Shown: in pieces, positions 34,921-47,432 of the stretch
Layout: every line of letters begins with the position of its first letter
Numbering within the stretch: position 1 is the first letter of the stretch
Assembly: GCA_036346355.1 (NCBI GenBank)
Contig: CM070581.1
Location: 24,455,097 to 24,519,096 of the forward strand
Reading direction: 5' to 3'
DNA from: Rhipidocladum racemiflorum
Lineage: Eukaryota > Streptophyta > Magnoliopsida > Poales > Poaceae
DNA length: 64,000 bases
The notes under the pieces: generated by a model
What the model was told of the DNA's origin: nothing
Database searches by the model: none
What the model saw: the letters and a program-made list of their open reading frames with translations, nothing else
Translations under genes and position numbers: made by a program

Positions 34921-35979
34921 CAATGTTCCGATGTTGTGATGAATATTGTGATATTGTGATGAATATGACATGTTTGCCAATTTCCTACTGCCATAATGAT
35001 CGTGTGATGATTTGCTTCGATTTGATCCAGTGGGTAGTGAGGCTATCAATATATGTGCTGTAGTGTGATGGTGTGATGGTGATGTACTGTACTGTATTGA
35101 GGCTATACATGTGTCTTTTCCTCGGTTTTGAAGACAATTGTATGTGCTTTATATGTAACATTCAAACTATGTGCCATTTGTCTACTGAGTGGATGTCCAC
35201 TAGTTTAGGGGAGGTGCTGCCGAATTTTTTCATTTTTGACTTGTCAATCTGCTGCCTTTGACGTATGATATTTTTTTTAATGTCTTCTTTTGATGGCTTC
35301 CTTTGACGTATGATATTTTTATTTTTTAATGCTCTCGAAGTTATAAACTTTTAGATTGTTAAATGTACTTACCTTTTTTTAAGTGCTTTCACTTTATTGC
35401 TGCCTCTGTGAATGCTCTATGATGCTTTGGGTCTGTTTATGAGCTAAAATAATTAAAGTGTAAACCTGGCCTTGAACTAACTTTATAGCTTCCTATTAAA
35501 TGCTACAAAGTATTGATTGATACTTCATTGTATATGGTTTTGGTTATCTCTGAACGCTTGTAACTTGGTTATTAAGCTTGTTCTGTTGTATTGCATATGC
35601 TTCAACTGTTTTAAATATTGTTGCATAATTTAGGAAGGTAAGAGTTCAAGGCCATATTTGCTTAGTTAATTATTTAGCTCAATTGTGATAAATCGACCCA
35701 GGTGTATAGGAGGTAAGAGCTTGTCTCTAGCAGCGCTACATCGAGTGGCGACGAGGCTGAAGATTTAATCTTCAAGCAGCCCAACACCTGAGAGCAAATT
35801 AAATACTCTTTCATTCATTAATCTTTCATATGCAACACGCCTAATTGAATCATCGTTGATGGTGTACGTGATCCAGGGATCGATGAAGAAAAGGAGTGCG
35901 AACAAGTCTATGGATAGCGGCACGCCGAAGAAGATGGCAAGTACACCTAAGGAAGCAACCAAGGCCAGCACACAGCACA
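34921..35979. other. Unassigned AT-rich stretch
   Basis: No family was recognised. It contains a 21-base direct repeat (35255-35275 and 35300-35320) and a short open plus-strand stretch at about 35728-35794 (ATSSGDEAEDLIFKQPNT). The boundary between the CACTA remnant and Tat2 lies somewhere here and could not be placed. Confidence 0.5.
35255..35320. repeat. 21-base direct repeat pair
   Basis: CCTTTGACGTATGATATTTT with one further T occurs at 35255-35275 and again at 35300-35320, separated by 24 bases. It may mark a small duplication or filler event. Confidence 0.75.
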
Positions 35980-37164
35980 AGGAAGAAGAGGAGATTTCAG
36001 CCGATTTGCTTGAAGAAGTAGACATAGGGGAATGTGATAGGAAAATACCAACTTTTATAAGCACAAAGTTGGGTGCAGATTATAGAGCCAAATTGGTTGA
36101 AATACTTAAAAAATATTGAGATTGTTTTGCTTGGGAATATTACGAGATGCCTGGTCTTAGCCGACAACTCGTTGAGCATCGGTTACTTGTAAAGCAGGGA
36201 TATCGGCCGTTTAAGCAGTTTCCTTGACACTTTAATCCAGCCCTATATAACGCTATCAAGGAAGAAATAGAATGATTATTAGAAGCCAGGTTTATCAAGC
36301 CTTGCTGATACGCTGAATGGGTTTCGAACATCGTTCCTGTGGTGAAGAAAAACGATAAGCTGAGAGTGTGCGTGGACTTTAGGGATTTGAACAAGGCCAC
36401 ACCAAAAGAAGAATACCCAATGCCAATAGCCGATATGCTCATCGACGCTACATCGGGAAATAAGATCATTAGTTCCCTTGACGAAAATGATGGGTATAAC
36501 CAAATATTCATGGCAGAAGCCGACATGTCCAAAATGGCTTTTAGATGCCCTGGAGCCTTAGGGCTGTATGAATGGACTGCCATGACGTTCGGGTTTGAAA
36601 AATGTTGGTGCCACATACCAACGCGGCATGAATTTAATATTTCATGATTTAATTGGCCACATCGTTGAAATCTACATCGATGATGTCGTCGTGAAGTCAA
36701 AAGATGATTGGCAACGTTTGGCCGATTTAGAAAAGGTTTTTCAGAGTACAAGGGCCCATGGGTTAAAAATGAACCCCCTCAAGTGTGCGTTCGGAGTATC
36801 GGCTGGACAATTCCTCGGATTTATGGTACACGAAAGAGGAATCAAAGTTAACCAGCAAAGGGTAAAAGCCATAGCCGATACTAAACCGCCAACAAGTAAA
36901 AATGAGCTAGAAAAACTGATCGGCAAGATCAATTACCTACGGCGCTTTATTTCGAACCTATCCAGACGGATTAAAGCCTTCACCCAATTGTTGAAATTTA
37001 AAGAAAATCAAAATTTCGTGTGGGGAGAAGAACAGCAGAAAGCCTTTGACGACATAAAGGAGTATTTGACGAAGCCTTCGATCCTGGCCGCACCAAAGAA
37101 GGGGATACCGTTTAGGTTATACATATCGGCTGAAGAAGAAACAATTGGGGCTGTATTAGCGTAG
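35980..37164 (+). pseudogene. pol: Tat2 reverse transcriptase
   Basis: It begins with a linker (ADLLEEVDIGECD), then RT blocks KLRVCVDFRDLNKATPKEEY, DGYNQIFMAEADMSKMAF, the catalytic YIDDVVVKS (36673-36699) and GQFLGFMVHERGIKVN. Three TGA stops at 36226, 36271 and 36304 sit where CGA would be expected, the mark of methyl-C deamination. An extra T near 36594 shifts the frame between the F-G block and GATYQRG. It is inactive. Confidence 0.88.
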
Positions 37165-38026
37165 GAGATCGATGGCAAGGAACGAGTGATATTCTACTTA
37201 AGCCGATGGCTTTTGGATACCGAAAGGAGGTACCCTTTCATGGAGAAGTTATGTTTGTCCCTCTATTCCACGCTGTACAAAGCTGAGGCATTATATCTTG
37301 GCATCGACATGCGTAATAGTGTGTAAAACCGATGTTGTCAAATACATTTTGTCTGTGCTGATTTTACGGGGACGACTTGGCAAATGGGCGTACGCCTTAA
37401 CCAAGTTTGACCTAGCCTACGAATCGGCTAAAGCTATCAAAGGACAAGTCATAGCCGATTTTATCACAGGTGGCGAGACTGCGGCTGGACTAGTTGATGT
37501 TGCCCCCTGGCAGTTGTATTTTGATGGGTCAGTATGCCGAGAAGGCGATGGCATCGGCATAGTCCTAATTTCACCAAAAGGGCACAACTTCGATTTTGTA
37601 TATCGGCTCAATAGCCAATGCTCTAACAAGCAAGCCAAGTATGAGGCTCTGCTCAAGGGTCTACAACTGCTGGAGAGCATCGGAGTAAGCCATGTTGAGG
37701 TATTCGATGATTCATTGTTGATCGTGCAGCAAGTTAAAGGAGAATTCCGATGCAACGATGAAACATTAGCACAATACTTAGAACAATGCCTTCAGTCTAT
37801 CCGGTCATTCACGACGTTCTCCATCAGGCATATCCCTAGAGAATTGAATGATAGAGCTAACCTGTTGGCACAACAGGCGTCAAGATATAAAAGTTATAGC
37901 CGACATAGCATAATCGAGTCAGTTGACAAGGCTGTAATGTGTGTTGATTCCATCGACTGGAGAACATATATTAGGAATTATCTGGTGGACCTATCCAGGC
38001 CGACTGCACGAAAAGTCAGGCAATGA
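37165..38026 (+). pseudogene. pol: Tat2 RNase H region with second (archaeal-type) RNase H
   Basis: The Ty3-type RNase H part (37165-37420) is broken by a TAG at 37162 and a frameshift near 37300. The second RNase H lies in the open frame 37298-38026: WQLYFDGSVC (first Asp, residue 76 of the frame), then QAKYEALL near residue 114 and VEVFDDSLLIV. Relatives, including Tat1, have Ala-Glu-Tyr-Glu where this copy has Ala-Lys-Tyr-Glu, so the catalytic Glu is replaced by Lys, consistent with a G-to-A change. Confidence 0.85.
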
Positions 38027-38041
38027 GCCCTAAAATATGTC

Positions 38042-38955
38042 ATGTTGGAAGGGGTGCTATACTTTCGAAGCATGGATGGACTACTCTTGAGATGCCTCAG
38101 AGCCGATGAAACAAAGGTGGCGATGGGTGAAGTTCATGAAGGAATTTGCTGGTCCCATCAGTCAGCTCAAAAAACGAAATGGATGTTAAGACAAATATTT
38201 CCAATGTCAAGCAAAGGTCACAAATTTATCCTCATAGCGACAGATTATTTTTCAAAGTGGGTGGAGGCCGTACCCCTCAAAAAGGTTACCAGTGTTGAAG
38301 TAATCAACTTTGTTAACGAACACATCATACATTGGTTTGGTATTCCACAGACCATTACGACCGATCAGGGAACCATGTTCATGTCCGATGAATTTCGGAC
38401 CTTCGTGAAAAGTCTGGGCATAAGCTGCTTAATTCTTCACCTTATTATGCTCAGGCTAATGGACAAGCCAAATCGTCCAATAAAACCCTAATCAAGCTGA
38501 TAAAAAGGAAGATTGACGAAAAACCAAGGAATTGGTACTAAACGCTATCGGAGGCATTGTGGGCATATCAGCTGGCATACCATGGATCAACCAAGTTGTC
38601 CCCATTCTAGTTGGTATATTGGCAAGAATCCATCCTACCTATGGAAATAAACATCGACTCGCTAAGGGTAGCCAGACAAGATAATTTGTCGGCTAATGAG
38701 TACAAAGAACTAATGATCGACGGCCTAGACGATTTGGCAAAAACCAGATTGGTTATGTTGGATTGGCTTAAGAAGAATAAAGAAAGGGTTGCTAGGGCAT
38801 AAAATAAAAAATTCATGCCAAAAACATTCAATAAAGCCGATTTGGTATGGAAAACTATATTGCCAATCGGATCTAAAGAAAACCGATTCGGTAAATGGTC
38901 ACCGACGTGGGAAGGACCATATAAGATAAATCGGCTTGTTGATGGAAATGCATAC
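38042..38955 (+). pseudogene. pol: Tat2 integrase, internally deleted
   Basis: It opens with EGVLYFRSMDGLLLRCL and WSHQSAQKTKWMLRQ (His half of the zinc finger). It then jumps directly to SSKGHKFILIATDYFSKWVE. The Cys half of the finger and the part that should carry the first catalytic Asp are absent. The second core block (GIPQTITTDQGTMFMSDEF) and the C-terminal NRFGKWSPTWEGPYKINRLV are present. The chromo-free C-terminus is cut at 38955 by an inserted element and resumes at 47340. Confidence 0.82.
38951..38955. repeat. TSD CATAC, left copy
   Basis: CATAC precedes TGTAATGCC at 38956 and recurs at 47335-47339. Confidence 0.92.
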
Positions 38956-40992
38956 TGTAATGCCTTAGAACTTGAGAGTGATTGTAGTGTTTTTCTTCCT
39001 TGTTTTTGTTTCGGCAAGGAATGACGGTTTTGTCGGGGGATGAAACAATTGAAGAAAATGCTGCATTTTAATATTAATTTTGGTGTTTCGGGCTAGGGGA
39101 AAAAGGCCTAATAAAACCTGGGCCTGGACGGGTACCCCCCCTTCCCACCTCCACCCCCCCATCCCCCTTGTGGGCCGGCCCACTTCCCCCACCAAGGGGT
39201 GCGCCCCCACCTTGTGGCCGGCCACCCTCCCCAAACCCTAGGGTGCCTCCCCTTCCTCCCCTAGCAGCCACACCACATCTCCTCTCCCTCCCCTGCGTGG
39301 TGGCTCAAGATCCGCTTGAAGGAGAAAGCGAGAAGAGGATCCGTGGAGGCGTGGGGAACAAGCAGATTTCGTTTTCGGTGATCATCGCGTGTTCTTCGTG
39401 GGATCTCAAGGAGAACTTTAGGTAAAATTCCCAATCTTTTACCCCTGTTATACCTAGGATTGGGAGTGTTTTAGATCTGGTGGTGATTGGATTGGATGGG
39501 ATTTGAAGGGGAGAAGGGTAGTTGTTCACGTGGTGCTGTTTCTGAGAGGGAAGATTGTGCAGCGCGGATTGTTTCATGTTTTACGTGACCTAGACGATTT
39601 TTCCTGCAAAAACCTATAACTAGAAAGTTGTATATAACGTCGAGATCTAGCTTCTGTGATTTTTTCAGAATTTTTGGGACGACGGTATGAGAGTTATCTC
39701 TGTTGGAAGTTGACGAACAGAATCTGGAAACAGATTTCGTCCCCTGTGTTGGACGTCTGTTTAGGCATAATTAAAAATGGAATTGAAATTTATGGTCTTT
39801 ATGAAAGTTGTAGATCTCGTCAATATCTAGCTCCTGTAATTTTTTTATATTTTTCTGATCTGTATAGAAAAAGATACGAAAAAGAGAATGGGGGTTGCTG
39901 TTGTTCGATCCGAACAGATCGGGGTTTCGGTGTTGGAAAAGGGGAACGGGTTGTAGGAATTGCGTGTTTGAGCTGTGTGATTAATTGTGGTGTTATTGCA
40001 TACTGAAAATATGCTTGTACAGGTGGTGCCCCTTCTGGACGCAACTAGATCCGTCGTCTACGTCGGTAAAGGCAAGTGGAAGTAGTGTTATGGTTGAGCT
40101 ATACATCGTTGTTTGCATTGCCTTCGTTATATTTCCCGATGACATTAATCATACATGGTTTGATCATTTGCTAGGAAGATTGCAATAATTAGATTAGCAA
40201 TGTGATGATGTGCTTTGGCTTTGAACCATGAGTAAAGAGAAGAATGATGTTGCCTATTGGTTGAACTATCTAAATAGTTCATCTCAATGTTATTTGTTTT
40301 TCTATCCATATTATATGATGGCATGCAAATATGTGGACTCAATGTGGAAAATTATGAATGAATTCATGCATGAAGCATTAACTGCATAATCATGCATTGG
40401 AAGTTTGTCGACGCCTTGGCTTGCGCGATCAGAGATACAACACCGTGTGTTCACGAGAAAGGGCACGGTGAGGGGGATCATGGCATAAGCATGTGCACAA
40501 TCATATGCATTTTACTGAGGTTGTGTGGACTCTGTAATGTGGTATTGGACATGAGGAATTTGGTATGCTAGTTTTACTGTGGTTGTGTTATTTGTTAGAA
40601 GTTGTTCCGCTTGGAGATTACCCAATCTCACCCCTTGTTATTTTGTTGTTTTCGTGTAGTTCTCGCGAGTCGTAAGCTTGAAGGGTGGGCTTAGTAGCAC
40701 AATCAACCCTCCGGGTCATCACGAATCACATGGACTAGTGCATTTAATAATTCATTAGCTTGCTGAAATTTTATTAATCATAGACCTGTTGATGTCCTCT
40801 TTGGAGCTGTTTTACGTTTATGTTTGTTTTTTGGTTGATTTAGACTTGTTATCTCTAGTATTGATGCTTTTATGTTATTCCCGTTTGTAATGTTTATTAT
40901 GAATCTTGTTGTCGCTTCCGTTTTGTCCTAATTTTAGGGGAGATGCTGTCGAATTTTTCTTGTACGACAGTTTAGATTTGTAGGGTGTTACG
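38956..40992 (+). repeat. 5' LTR of the LARD-like element
   Basis: It is 2037 bp, begins TGTAATGCCTTAGAACTTG and ends GGGTGTTACG; the terminal A of the partner LTR is G here. A C-rich block (39131-39300) is followed by a region with repeated GTTGTAGATCTCGTC-like leader sequence. The open frame 39656-40006 is repeated in the other LTR but looks like leader, not protein. Confidence 0.92.
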
Positions 40993-40994
40993 AT

Positions 40995-41006
40995 TGGTAT
41001 CGAAGC
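40995..41006 (+). other. Primer-site relic of the LARD-like element
   Basis: TGGTATCGAAGC is two bases inside the LTR. It resembles the initiator-Met site TGGTATCAGAGC, with CAGAGC read as CGAAGC. The change again falls on a CAG. Confidence 0.65.
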
Positions 41007-44000
41007 GGTCAGTAGGTCCTTGGAATGTCTATTTTTAGTGTCATACTATAGGATACAACTAAAATGTGATGTGGAATAACTTAGAAACATGGCCTAGGTT
41101 TTAACTAAAATTTTGTCATAGGATAGCAACATTAAAACTTGTGTAAGTGGAATCACTAATTTAAAATTTGACACACATGGATGCACAGTAGGAAAGGGTA
41201 TGGGTATCGTTGCCTCATGCTTAAAGGTTGAATTTAAGCTTTGTTGTTGAATGCTACGTTTGATAATGTATGTTACTATGATTTTGAGATGATTGATTGA
41301 GTTGTTCTTGTTATCGTGATAAGGGAGGTTGTGGCGCCGAAGGGTTTCGGTCACCTTTTGTTTGTATTGAGGCTGTGGTTTGTGGTGTGGCGGGTAGAGT
41401 CACCACCGAAGAACTATTAAACCCACAGAGGGAAAGAGTACTTATCCGTGTCTGTCGTAGATCGGGTAGTGACTGGAGTCAAATAGAAGTGGTTGGTGAT
41501 GGATTCCTTCGGATGTTCTTTACCGTGTTGATGGTCGGTTTTGGTTGGTTTTCTGGGTATGTGGTTGGTTCGAAACCGAGGAAAATGCTTAGTTTTGAGC
41601 ACTCGCTGATTGTCCTTTTGGCGGTTTGTGGTTTTGTCTCCTTTGAGTGAAGACACGTAAGAAGAGTTCTACGTTATGCGTCTTTTGGTCACAATTTTGC
41701 TTTGGCACCTGATTTATTGTTATGGACTGTCGTTGGGAGGAAATTTACGTGGTTGTTGTTTCCCGATTTTTTTAAAAAAGAAGGGGTTGGAGTTTCTCTG
41801 TTGCAGATCAAGCTGGATGGAGCTAAGTTTGAATCTTTATCTAAAAATTTGGTTGGACATTTGGTCTTCCCTTATGCATCCGTCTTCCTTTGTGGAAAGT
41901 GTAGGTTTTGGATTTCTTGAAGAGTTTTGGCTACTAGGATTGAACATTTGAGGGTCGAACTCTCTTGCATTTATGTTTGGATTTTGCTTTTCTTCCTTGC
42001 CTGAAAAGAAGAAATTTTTATCGGTGTTTGTTCTTGATCTAGAACTGTGTTTGTTTTTTTTAATGTTTGGGATTGCCTCCTGTTTGTCAAGGGTAGGTGA
42101 CCCATGACGGTGTTTAGAAATTTTATGTCTGTGTTACGTAGTATGTAACAATGTGGTTTATGGAATGATGTACTTCTAAGTTAATTTGTGAGTTGAATCA
42201 ATTAAACGGTAATTGTTATCTTTAGCTTGAGATTAAATAAACTTCTAGTATTGTAGATTGCTCTATAGCGATAATGATTGAATGTGTTAATGTGCATGCT
42301 TAGGATTTAATGCATTATTTTAATGTGCCCTTGACCATGGACAATGTTTAAAGCTTTAAATCTTGATGCGTAGTTAGAACATTAAGATGATGTAAACTAC
42401 TGTGAAGGTAATAGAAAATTGGTGGGTTATTTAGAGACATTTTAATATAAGGTCGGTAGAACAATTTAATTGTAATGGTGGACTACCGATATTGTTAAAG
42501 AAACCATGCTGGTTGTTTAAAGATGTTCTAATTTAACGTGTTAGTAGAGAAATTTAATCGTGTTCGCTAGTGACTTTAACTTGGAAATTGATTAGAGTTG
42601 ATATTTATGACGTTGCAAACTATTAGTAGATTCGGAAGTATGCAGTTGTGTTCCAATAATGCTAGTATCAATATCAATTGGGAAGACATAAGTTTTTGCC
42701 ATTGCCGTAAGAGCTTTGTGATGATTTCACCTATTCAGTTCACTTTGAAAAAAAAGGCTGGAGTATGTCTTGGAGTGACAATTTTGCTATAACCCGTGTA
42801 TAGGGTAGCTAAAAAAAAATTTAAATTTAATTTAACGTTGTTGTTTTAAGAGCTTTTGATGGCTTAAATTATTCAATCTATTTTACATAGTTGGAGTATG
42901 TTGTGTAGTGACAGTTTGTCATAGCCTATGGATAGGGTAACTAAAAGCAATGTTGTTGTTTTACAATTATGCCAATTATTGATATTGATGACTCAAGAGT
43001 GGTGGTAAGCTGTTTAGATTAATTGTTGAAAACCTTTGTTAAAATGGAAATTGTAACATGTTGTGATGGAGTGAACCATGGATAGTTAGCATGACGCGTG
43101 ATTTTGTCCTTAATAAATGTATGTTTTAAAGTTCTATTTACGATTTGTGCCTTGTTGAGATAATATTTACTTGTTGAGTCATCTTTTAGGTGAATGAATT
43201 TCCATTGTCGAGATGTTGGCCAGCGTATGTGGTATGGAATTTATAGGTTCATCATCTTTGAAAGACTTGTTGAAGCACTGCCTTTCAAATTTAGAATATA
43301 ATGTTATAGGTTAGGCTGCTCCGTGGGGATCTTGATGAGGTAGTGTTGGTTGGATGTGTTTTTGATAAGCACTGTGAACTTTATTTATAATTGTGGAAAA
43401 GGTAATAAGAGTAAGAATTTGTTGTGTAGTTGTTGTTAAATTCTGATGGGCTTTCTCAATGAGTAAATAGGGAATATTGAAATCTAAATGGTAAGGGTAG
43501 TGGAATGCTATAGATGGCGGGAGTTATGCTGAACTTATATTTAAAAATTCATATGGATTGGTTTGTTTGTTTGATGATTTTGGGTTGAATACTTTCGGTC
43601 AAAGTATTCTTTGTGCTGTGTTTCAGAGTTTCCCTAAACTTAGAATGATTCTGCCAAATGTGGGTTAATTTCGAGGCTTAAAACAAGGACAAAAGAATGA
43701 TTAACCTTGAAGTAATTTGTGTAGATTTTGGAATGTTATTCTATTAAATATCGTCGTTCATTCGTCTTTGATAAGAAAACTAGCTTAAGTTATGAATGCG
43801 AAATTTATGCTCAAGGATGTATGCTTTGACTGTGTCCGTAGTTTTCAAGGTCGAGTTATCGGTTGCATTGTTGATTAAAAGAAGTAGCTAATCCAATGTA
43901 AGTTTTGGAACTTCATGATATGGAAATATTTGTATTTCTATTTTGGGCTAGAGTTGTGTTGTGGTGTGAGGTGTTTGACAGTTTTCGTTTAAGAGACGAT

Positions 44001-45116
44001 TCTTCTGGTTGTGACATGAACGATATTCGTGGTTGAAAAAAAAAAATTTCTGTTGGGAAGTGAGTTTGGTTCCTTTTTAAGGAAAAAGAGATGGTGGTTG
44101 TGTGGAAGCATTTAATTCCTTGATCGGTTTCTTTTTTTCTGAATGGCTTGGCCTTGGATAAAAGTGAGATGATTTGTTTTGGTAAAAGTGAAATGCATTT
44201 GCAGAAGACTTTCGCGGTGTTTCTCTTTTGAATAGAGCTTCTCCCCGAAGAATTTTTTTTTTTTTTTTTTTTTTTGTGTTTTTGGTTCTATGGAGTTCCT
44301 CTTCCAAGTTGAGTTCCCGTGTATGTGAATTTCAGCCCTTTGGTTTAAAGATGGTGATTGTCGTTCGTTGTGTTAGTGAGAATTAAGATTTCTTTTACGT
44401 TCAAGCTTGGGGGTAAGAAAATGAATGTTTATGTTATGGTTGAGTATATTCAAGGATTGTACTCCTTGCCCTGGTCCTTGGGTGGAAGAATGTGAAGGCG
44501 AAACCTTCTTACAAGGGAAAACTAGTGTGGGTCGCTGATCGTAAGTAGTTTAAAAGTGAAGAGTAAAGAAAGGTTGTGTATGACTCAATTCAAACCTTTT
44601 TGGAGAATTGTTTTCATAGATGTGTTCCTCGGTGGGGTTGCTTAATTTAGTAGTGGACAACTTGGAAGTTGCAGGTAATTACATTATTTTTTTGGAACTT
44701 TTTGTCGCTGGGTTCGAGCGAGTTTGTGTCAACCGTAGTGATTGTGTTCGGTTGTTATTGTTTCTGCGGATTTACGGACCCTGGTTGTAAAGTAGGCTAT
44801 CTCTGTCGTTGGTAAGGGTGGATATTGGTTCTTTTTGTAAAAGATCAATCACTTGTAGGAGATAGGGGTTTGTGTTTGGGTTGATTTAGAGACTTACCTA
44901 GAGCGTTGTGTCTCACATGGTTCGCGTCGTCCAGAATGCGACGAACTGTGGTAGAGGAGTTGAGATTGGAATGCGGAGTTTCGCGATCGGGTTGAAGAGA
45001 GAAGTGAGAGTTGAGATTCCAGATCGATACCAGATTCACCTAATAGGTGTCCTTTTTTTTAATAGGGGAATAGTTCGTGTTAGTGTCCAATGAAAGATTT
45101 GTGTACCAATTAGTCT

Positions 45117-45191
45117 GAGCGGGATGCAACTTGGGAACTTGAGGACCAGATACGGAAGAAGTATCCTACACTCTTTGAGGATGCTGAAGGT
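45117..45191 (+). pseudogene. Chromodomain tail remnant
   Basis: The frame reads ERDATWELEDQIRKKYPTLF and ends in EDAEGK. This is the C-terminal half of a chromovirus chromodomain (compare EATWEREEDLKKEFPNLF at 17829-17876). It lies about 95 bases before the polypurine tract, exactly where the end of pol should be. Just upstream (45073-45092) VRVSVQ followed by TGA may be the strand before it, with Trp lost. Confidence 0.72.
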
Positions 45192-45271
45192 AAATTGTTG
45201 TTTACCTTTTTGCCTTCCTTTTCTTTTTCTTTCCGTAGCTAAAAGGAGAAGATTCGGGGACGAATCCTTTT

Positions 45272-45285
45272 TAAGGAGGGGAGAA
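45272..45285 (+). other. Polypurine tract of the LARD-like element
   Basis: AAGGAGGGGAGAA borders TGTAATGCC of the 3' LTR. Confidence 0.82.
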
Positions 45286-47334
45286 TGTAATGCCTTAGAA
45301 CTTGAGAGTGATTGTAGTGTTTTTCTTCCTTGTTTTTGTTTCGGCAAGGAATGACGGTTTTGTCGGGGGATGAAACAATTGAAGAAAATGCTGCATTTTA
45401 ATATTAATTTTGGTGTTTCGGGCTAGGGGAAAAAGGCCGAAGAAAACCTGGGCCTGGACCGGGAATCCCCCTTCCCACCTCCACCTCCCCACCCCCCTCG
45501 TGGGCCGGCCCACTTCCCCCACCAAGGGGTGCGCCCCCACCTTGTGGCCGGCCACCCTCCCCAAACCCTAGGGTGCCTCCCCTTCCTCCCCTAGCAGCCA
45601 CACCACATCTCCTCTCCCTCCCCTGCGTGGTGGCTCAAGATCCGCCGCGAAACGCGAAGGAGAAAGCGAGAAGAGGATCCGTGGAGGCGTGGGGAACAAG
45701 CAGATTTCGTTTTCGGTGATCATCGCGTGTTCTTCGTGGGATCTCAAGGGAGAACTTTAGGTAAAATTCCCAATCTTTTACCCCCTGTTATACCTAGGAT
45801 TGGGAGTGTTTTAGATCTGGTGGTGATTGGATTGGATGGGATTTGAAGGGGGAGAAGGGTAGTTGTTCACGTGGTGCTGTTTCTGAGAGGGAAGATTGTG
45901 CAGCGCGGATTGTTTCATGTTTTACGTGACCTAGACGATTTTTCCTGCAAAAACCTATAACTAGAAAGTTGTATATAACGTCGAGATCTAGCTTCTGTGA
46001 TTTTTTCAGAATTTTTGGGACGACGGTATGAGAGTTATCTCTGTTGGAAGTTGACGAACAGAATCTGGAAACAGATTTCGTCCCCTGTGTTGGACGTCTG
46101 TTTAGGCATAATTAAAAATGGAATTGAAATTTATGGTCTTTATGAAAGTTGTAGATCTCGTCAATATCTAGCTCCTGTAATTTTTTTATATTTTTCTGAT
46201 CTGTATAGAAAAAGATACGAAAAAGAGAATGGGGGTTGCTGTTGTTCGATCCGAACAGATCGGGGTTTCGGTGTTGGAAAAGGGGAACGGGTTGTAGGAA
46301 TTGCGTGTTTGAGCTGTGTGATTAATTGTGGTGTTATTGCATACTGAAAATATGCTTGTACAGGTGGTGCCCCTTCTGGACGCAACTAGATCCGTCGTCT
46401 ACGTCGGTAAAGGCAAGTGGAAGTAGTGTTATGGTTGAGCTATACATCGTTGTTTGCATTGCCTTCGTTATATTTCCCGATGACATTAATCATACATGGT
46501 TTGATCATTTGCTAGGAAGATTGCAATAATTAGATTAGCAATGTGATGATGTGCTTTGGCTTTGAACCATGAGTAAAGAGAAGAATGATGTTGCCTATTG
46601 GTTGAACTATCTAAATAGTTCATCTCAATGTTATTTGTTTTTCTATCCATATTATATGATGGCATGCAAATATGTGGACTCAATGTGGAAAATTATGAAT
46701 GAATTCATGCATGAAGCATTAACTGCATAATCATGCATTGGAAGTTTGTCGACGCCTTGCGTCTTGTGGCAAATGCAGTACAACACCGTGTGTTCCGAGA
46801 AAGGGCACGGTGAGGAGGATCATGGCATAAGCATGTGCACAATCATATGCATTTTACTGAGGTTGTGTGGACTCTGTAATGTGGTATTGGACATGAGGAA
46901 TTTGGTATGCTAGTTTTACTGTGGTTGTGTTATTTGTTAGAAGTTGTTCCGCTTGAGATTACCCAATCTCACCCCTTGTTATTTTGTTGTTTTCGAGTAG
47001 TTCTCATGAGTCGTAAGCTTGAAGGGTGGGCTTAGTAGCACAATCAACCCTCCGGGGTCATCACGAATCACATGGACTAGTGCATTTAATAATTCATTAG
47101 CTTGCTGAAATTTTATTAATCATAGACCTGTTGATGTCCTCTTTGGAGCTGTTTTACGTTTATGTTTGTTTTTTGGTTGATTTAGACTTGTTATCTCTAG
47201 TATTGATGCTTTTATGTTATTCCCGTTTGTAATGTTTATTATGAATCTTGTTGTCGCTTCCGTTTTGTCCTAATTTTAGGGGAGATGCTGTCGAAATTTT
47301 CTTGTACGACAGTTTAGATTTGTAGGGTGTTACA
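45286..47334 (+). repeat. 3' LTR of the LARD-like element
   Basis: It is 2049 bp, near-identical to 38956-40992, and ends GGGTGTTACA. Differences cluster in a few places, for example 45440-45525, the CGCGAAACGCG stretch near 45648 and the segment near 46757-46785. Confidence 0.92.
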
Positions 47335-47339
47335 CATAC
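47335..47339. repeat. TSD CATAC, right copy
   Basis: Matches 38951-38955. Confidence 0.92.
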
Positions 47340-47432
47340 ATACTCAAAACGCTCGAGGGATCAGTGCTACTGAAGGCAATAAATGAAAAATATCTAAAAA
47401 CATACTACCCTAGCTTGTGGATCGGATCATGA
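47340..47432 (+). pseudogene. pol: Tat2 pol, last 30 codons after the insertion
   Basis: The frame of 38815-38955 continues without change after removal of 38956-47339. It reads ILKTLEGSVLLKAINEKYLK and stops at TGA 47430-47432. It is the tail that follows the integrase C-terminal domain in Tat polyproteins. Confidence 0.82.

Larger units (their letters stand above)
40993..45285 (+). other. Internal region of the LARD-like element, no recognised gene
   Basis: This 4.3 kb, T-rich plus strand has only scattered short frames (for example 41297-41650 and 41676-41951). They show no domain I know and no zinc knuckle or RT motif. A run of 23 T lies at 44253-44275. Apart from the terminal chromodomain remnant I see nothing supportable here. 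Confidence 0.7.
38956..47334 (+). mobile_element. Non-coding LTR element (LARD-like) inserted in Tat2 pol
   Basis: Two near-identical LTRs of about 2.04 kb flank a 4.3 kb internal region with a primer-site relic and a polypurine tract but no gag or pol. TSD CATAC is perfect. A chromodomain tail remnant next to the polypurine tract (45117-45191) shows descent from a chromovirus. It can only have moved using another element's proteins. The near-identity of its LTRs points to fairly recent insertion. Confidence 0.9.

Noticed and set aside
34765..34959. 64-codon proline-rich frame
   Set aside because: It is a product of the repeated CCCGAGCCCGACGCC motif; no start context or similarity supports a gene.
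35728..35794. Short open stretch ATSSGDEAEDLIFKQPNT as a host exon
   Set aside because: About 24 codons with no splice context I could confirm; too short to claim.
39656..40006. 116-codon open frame repeated exactly at 45997-46347
   Set aside because: It lies inside the two LTRs of one element, so identity is expected. The sequence is typical non-coding leader and has no domain.
44253..44275. Poly(T) run as evidence of a reverse-inserted LINE or SINE tail
   Set aside because: No LINE or SINE sequence or TSD flanks it, so a simple homopolymer expansion is enough.
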